NCBI RefSeq assembly: GCF_001693415.1
Contig: NZ_MAKX01000041.1
Coordinates: 62,001 to 126,000, forward strand
Direction: 5' to 3'
Length of the DNA: 64,000 nucleotides
Origin: Tenacibaculum soleae
Lineage (GTDB): Bacteria > Bacteroidota > Bacteroidia > Flavobacteriales > Flavobacteriaceae
The notes below the pieces were generated by a model. That model worked only from the letters and a program-made list of their open reading frames with translations, did not search any database and had not been told where the DNA came from. Each line of letters begins with the position of its first letter. The first letter of the stretch is position 1. Positions 61,301-64,000 of the stretch are shown here, one piece after another. The translations under genes were made by a program, and so were the position numbers.

Positions 61301-64000
61301 CCGTTTTCAGCATTTTTAACACCATCTGCAAATCCATATACTTATAACATTCCTGTTGGTAATGAAGGGGAATACCGTTTTATCGTTTTTGATGATAATG
61401 GTTGTTATTCAATTTCAGAACCAATTACTGTGATAAGAGAAGCACCATTAACATTTACACATACAGATGTTAATGTTAGTTGTAGCGGTCAAAGTGATGG
61501 AACAACAAATGTTCAAGTAGTTGATGATTTAGGGTATGCTATACAATACAGTATTGATAATACTAATTGGTTTGCTTCAGGATATTTTGATAGTTTAGCT
61601 ACAGGAACATATACTGTATATGTTCGTGCAACTAAAACATCTTACCAATGTAACTATGAGGTTACAGATATTGAAATCACTGCGCCAGATGTATTATCAG
61701 GAAGTTCAAGGCGAAGTCAAGATTATACATGTACTCAACAAGGAGAGATAACGGTAGAAAATGTAACAGGAGGAACAGCACCTTATACTTATACATTAAG
61801 TGATGGAACAACAACAACAACTTATACAACTGATACGGTAACATTTGATCATGCATTTGGTAGTTTAGCAGATGGTACGTACACAGTAACTATAAGTGAT
61901 GCAAAGAGATGTTCTATAACTTTAGCACCCATAACGATAGCGGCATTACCAGAGGAGCCAACATTTAGTAATGCAGTAACCTATGTGTGTGATGGAACAG
62001 GAACCATAACCTTAACACAATTAACACCAGCAGCACCAGGAACATATAATTATACTTTAGGAGCAACGAATAATACTACAGGAATTTTTAGCGGATTATC
62101 TGATGGGACTTATACTGTAACAGTTGATTACGGAAGCGACTGTACAGTGGATGTAACTAATATTACAGTTTTAAATAATCAGGCATTTACCGCACAAATA
62201 ACAGATTTTACAAATCCAAGATGTATAGGAGATAGTAACGGAAGTATTGAAATAACAGCAGCATTTCCATCAAGTACACCAACAAGTTTTGAGTATGATT
62301 TAGGTTTAGGAGCTGGATGGGAAACAGCAGGAACAAATCCGTTTTCAATTCCGAATTTAGGAGATGGAACACATAATATATCGGTACGACCAGATAATAC
62401 TTCACCAGCAGCGTGTAATGTATCTTTGAGTGAAGATTTATCAGATCCATCACCAATAGTAGTAGCGGCAAGTGTAACAAAACTAATTACTTGTGATACA
62501 GACCCTACATTAGATGGAGCAACGATAAGTATAACCGGAACCACATCCGGAGGAAACGGAGGAGCTTATACATATGCATTATTTAACAATGCAACAGCAA
62601 CAGCACCAGCCGTTCAAACAGGCGCACCATTTACCGATATTGATACTTCGGGAGATTATTGGGTAGTAGCTACAGATGCAGAGGGTTGTACATCAGCACC
62701 ATTATTAGTAAATGTACCAGATGCAGTAGCGGTAACATTTAGTTTAGACGCAACTACTTGTTATAGTGGTGCAGCCGATGCAACAATTACCGTAAATATA
62801 GGTACAGGTAACGGAAATTATTCATATAGTTTAAATGACGGAACTACGACCACTACACAAAACACCAATATATTTACAGGATTAACTAATGGTAATTATA
62901 CAGTAACTGTAACAGACGGATTTAACTGTTCTGCAACCGATACGGTAACCATAAATCCACAAGTAACAGCAGTAATAACTAAAACAGATATTGGATGTAC
63001 TTTTGGTAGTATTAGTTTTCAAGCATCAGGAGGTGATACAAATTATGTATATCAAATATTTCAAATATACCCAGGCTTTGAAGATTATTCAAACTATGAA
63101 AATGGAACTTTTACAAATGCTAATTATTTATCGGCACCTGTTCCAGGGCGATATTATGCTGTTGTTAGAGATAACGGAGGAGTTGCACCATATTGTGAGT
63201 ACAAAGAAATTATCACAATAAATCAAATAGATAATCCAACAATAGTTGTAACCGAAACACAACCCGATTGTAATGGAGGTCAAGGTTCGGCAGTAGTAGT
63301 AATAAGTGATGGAACAGCCGATTATACCACCACAATAACATTACAGGGAGCACCAGGAACAGTACAAACATCAGGGCCAGGAGCAGGAACAAATATTACA
63401 TTTAACAATTTAGCAGAAGGAACATATGATGTTGTTACTACTGATGCTAATAACTGTGCAACAGCAGCATCAACCATAACCATCACTGCACCAGATGCAT
63501 TAGCAGGAAATTCAAGGCGAAGTCAAGATTATACATGTACTCAACAAGGAGAGATAACGGTAGAAAATGTAACAGGAGGAACAGCACCTTATACATATTC
63601 ATTAAGTGATGGAACAACGACAACGATTCATACAACGGATGCAGTAACATTTGATCATGCATTTGGTAGTTTAACAGATGGTACGTACACAGTAACTATA
63701 AGTGATGCAAAGAGATGTTCTATAACTTTAGCACCCATAACGATAGCGGCATTACCAGAGGAGCCAACATTTAGTAATGCAGTGACTTACGCGTGTGACG
63801 GAACAGGAACCATAACCTTAACACAATTAACACCAGCAGCACCAGGAACGTATAATTATACTTTAGGAGCAACGAATAATACTATAGGAATTTTTAGTGG
63901 ATTATCTGATGGGACTTATACTGTAACAGTTGATTACGGAAGCGACTGTACAGTGGATGTAACTAATATTACAGTTTTAAATAATCAGGCATTTACCGCA
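58310..64000 (+). CDS. Giant SprB-like surface adhesin, 5' part (continues past window end)
   Basis: The frame is open for 1897 codons from the ATG to the window edge, so the 3' end is missing. A signal peptide (1-23, LFAQ) is followed by a globular N-terminal region. A DUF11-like domain starts near residue 407 (VQLIKTIQNAAGADISG), an Ig-like part near 584, and from about 940 a long array of SprB-type repeats begins, each with a C-x(4-8)-G-x-I core (ISCENGSSDGIIRLTATGG, PRCIGDSNGSIEITAAF). SprB-type adhesins are carried by the gliding machinery and exported by type IX secretion. A block of 602 residues repeats (61676 and 63482). ATG at 58316 or 58319 are alternative starts. Confidence 0.92.
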   Translation, partial: MKMMKKLLIISIFLLQITNLFAQEKNNIVEGYLTAAERRADVPFKERYNTRVRGNMTFVANNILNVEGWVYEWNRWTYYYSEDAYDGYGGNHSFNLQYIDVDNDNTTFSSSKSSLNLPDCSRVVYAGLYWAGIYPYDNWNEESAGVNTRDADFNTMKFKVPGGNYVDLVADKFDVTKRELIFDDGIATEKPYVCYKDVTTMVQSLTNVAGDPDANGDYYGANIKATLGQDNIGSRLGSSAGWVMVIIYENETQKNKKFYLFDGFSTIKKDTNDYTDVPVSGFQTVPSGPVRANLMVAALEGDRSITGDAFQIERRNSGNFETLTTGSLNGTTNFFNGSITQNNSYLPGRDPNSQNTLGFDVDMFTLNNGTKSILNNGQTNTTLRFTTSGDSYWPFLLGMSVEVIEPKVQLIKTIQNAAGADISGQTVGLGSELFYNIRFQNVGTDNAKNTRIIDILPKNVDFLPADLILPPELESTRAQVLSDYEPPTAANNFRGKLIFNIPDDLVEENDGYYDIKIKVAVVSDCSQLRDVCSNRISNQAFANYESDRGGAPPINNEESFAGLDDCNFGIVGTSNFLVDTSGCRYERTEVICGSSTTLIAGAGFSAYEWRDSSGNIIGTSRNQLVTSTGTYTVRTTAPSGCIDTEETVNVVGYNSEPNPLIPFSDQMLVCANNSLDLAEIYLCGDGNSRTINLPFDPASATTVKWYKLDEASCNDETRAGCPNVDTGCDWGTPLSTNFSLNVADEGEYRLDVEYDGQCPKSYYFNVFKATLNPDIVELDIFCGSNGSITVNNIPSNYQYSLSGPGGYNAPYQNSNVFDNLTTPGDYDLTIRLNNPSAASCEYTFGSINIQESDIDFIVTTSNMECSDGTASINAQVNNIIGDYTYTLTHSTAGVVATEGPTANSSHLFDGLIDGGSYTVTVTTAQCTASETVVIDKPAPINLAALKLKDISCENGSSDGIIRLTATGGTVDTVSGNTYNIAVWTSQGTDLYTQPSDVPFSAFLTPSANPYTYNIPVGNEGEYRFIVFDDNGCYSISEPITVIREAPLTFTHTDVNVSCSGQSDGTTNVQVVDDLGYAIQYSIDNTNWFASGYFDSLATGTYTVYVRATKTSYQCNYEVTDIEITAPDVLSGSSRRSQDYTCTQQGEITVENVTGGTAPYTYTLSDGTTTTTYTTDTVTFDHAFGSLADGTYTVTISDAKRCSITLAPITIAALPEEPTFSNAVTYVCDGTGTITLTQLTPAAPGTYNYTLGATNNTTGIFSGLSDGTYTVTVDYGSDCTVDVTNITVLNNQAFTAQITDFTNPRCIGDSNGSIEITAAFPSSTPTSFEYDLGLGAGWETAGTNPFSIPNLGDGTHNISVRPDNTSPAACNVSLSEDLSDPSPIVVAASVTKLITCDTDPTLDGATISITGTTSGGNGGAYTYALFNNATATAPAVQTGAPFTDIDTSGDYWVVATDAEGCTSAPLLVNVPDAVAVTFSLDATTCYSGAADATITVNIGTGNGNYSYSLNDGTTTTTQNTNIFTGLTNGNYTVTVTDGFNCSATDTVTINPQVTAVITKTDIGCTFGSISFQASGGDTNYVYQIFQIYPGFEDYSNYENGTFTNANYLSAPVPGRYYAVVRDNGGVAPYCEYKEIITINQIDNPTIVVTETQPDCNGGQGSAVVVISDGTADYTTTITLQGAPGTVQTSGPGAGTNITFNNLAEGTYDVVTTDANNCATAASTITITAPDALAGNSRRSQDYTCTQQGEITVENVTGGTAPYTYSLSDGTTTTIHTTDAVTFDHAFGSLTDGTYTVTISDAKRCSITLAPITIAALPEEPTFSNAVTYACDGTGTITLTQLTPAAPGTYNYTLGATNNTIGIFSGLSDGTYTVTVDYGSDCTVDVTNITVLNNQAFTA
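61676..62194 (+). repeat. Adhesin long repeat, copy A (1806-bp period)
   Basis: 519 bp that recur at 63482-64000 at an offset of exactly 1806 bp (602 codons), with about 22 differences by eye. It encodes SSRRSQDYTCTQQGEITVEN and the following two SprB-type modules. Sequences between the copies are not repeated within the window. Confidence 0.85.
63482..64000 (+). repeat. Adhesin long repeat, copy B (cut by window end)
   Basis: Second copy of the block at 61676, in frame, running to the last base of the window, so its true length is unknown. Differences cluster around two stretches (about 63577-63615 and 63780-63800), many of them at third codon positions. Confidence 0.85.

Noticed and set aside
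62179..62544. Antisense ORFs within the adhesin gene (also 62208-62480), and a plus-strand shadow at 62991-63221
   Set aside because: They arise from the Thr/Ala/Gly-rich repeat codons of the adhesin in other frames; no independent start signal or family match.
61676..64000. Repeat array read as CRISPR or as tandem mobile DNA
   Set aside because: The units are in frame, protein-coding SprB modules of unequal length, with no short identical direct repeats and spacers.
1..64000. tRNA, rRNA or riboswitch genes
   Set aside because: I looked for T-loop patterns and for known riboswitch leaders in the gaps and saw none; a covariance-model scan would be needed to be certain.

Overview
The window looks like a chromosomal segment of a marine-type Flavobacteriaceae (Bacteroidota; Tenacibaculum/Polaribacter-like, genus not provable from this). 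The reasons are the strongly AT-rich DNA, Bacteroidota promoters (TTG or TTTG, about 19-20 bp, TAnnTTTG), weak ribosome binding sites, several CarboxypepD_reg/STN TonB receptors, PorP/SprF and gliding-motility (type IX secretion) proteins, and a MGS-less CarB. No tRNA, rRNA, CRISPR array, transposase or prophage was seen.

Layout. 1-10.5 kb: the end of an EamA permease, then a long minus-strand run: lipoprotein, DUF1853, OmpH/Skp, miaA, a voltage-gated K+ channel, an exonuclease/GIY-YIG protein, yggS, DUF1015, a SerA-like protein, serC and an acyl-CoA reductase, the last divergent from a 2[4Fe-4S] ferredoxin. 11-16.7 kb: a TonB receptor whose signal peptide is frameshifted, ychF, a hairpin repeat and a cystathionine beta-synthase. 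16.8-22.2 kb: a LodB-like flavoprotein and a 1061-residue protein joining a catalase-like domain to a LodA-type quinone oxidase, then a lipoprotein. 22.6-34.7 kb: fumC, a 58-residue membrane protein, a second repeat copy, a TonB receptor, yidC, pyrG, rpmH and carB. 34.8-40.9 kb: a marR-adaptor-RND-TolC efflux operon with two matching palindromic operators. 41-54 kb: cyclase, thioesterase, GlmU-like transferase, a FecI/FecR/STN-receptor signalling set, an M14 peptidase, coaD, ddl, PASTA, rluD and cmk. 54.2-64 kb: a type IX secretion surface cluster: a CHU_C protein, a PorP/SprF-SPOR fusion and the first 1897 codons of a giant SprB-like adhesin that runs off the right end.

Most notable observations. 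(1) A catalase-like domain is fused to a LodA-like H2O2-producing oxidase with a LodB partner next door. (2) A SerA homologue in the serC operon has all three catalytic residues replaced (Arg to Gln, Glu to Gln, His to Asn) and a broken Rossmann glycine motif. (3) A TonB receptor start is out of frame by one base beside a T8 run. (4) Two copies of a conserved-arm, variable-stem intergenic hairpin element occur, one supplying a likely -33 box. (5) Paired MarR-type operators flank marR. (6) The adhesin carries a 1806-bp higher-order repeat.

All functional calls come from reading motifs in the sequence and knowledge of families; no database search was run.
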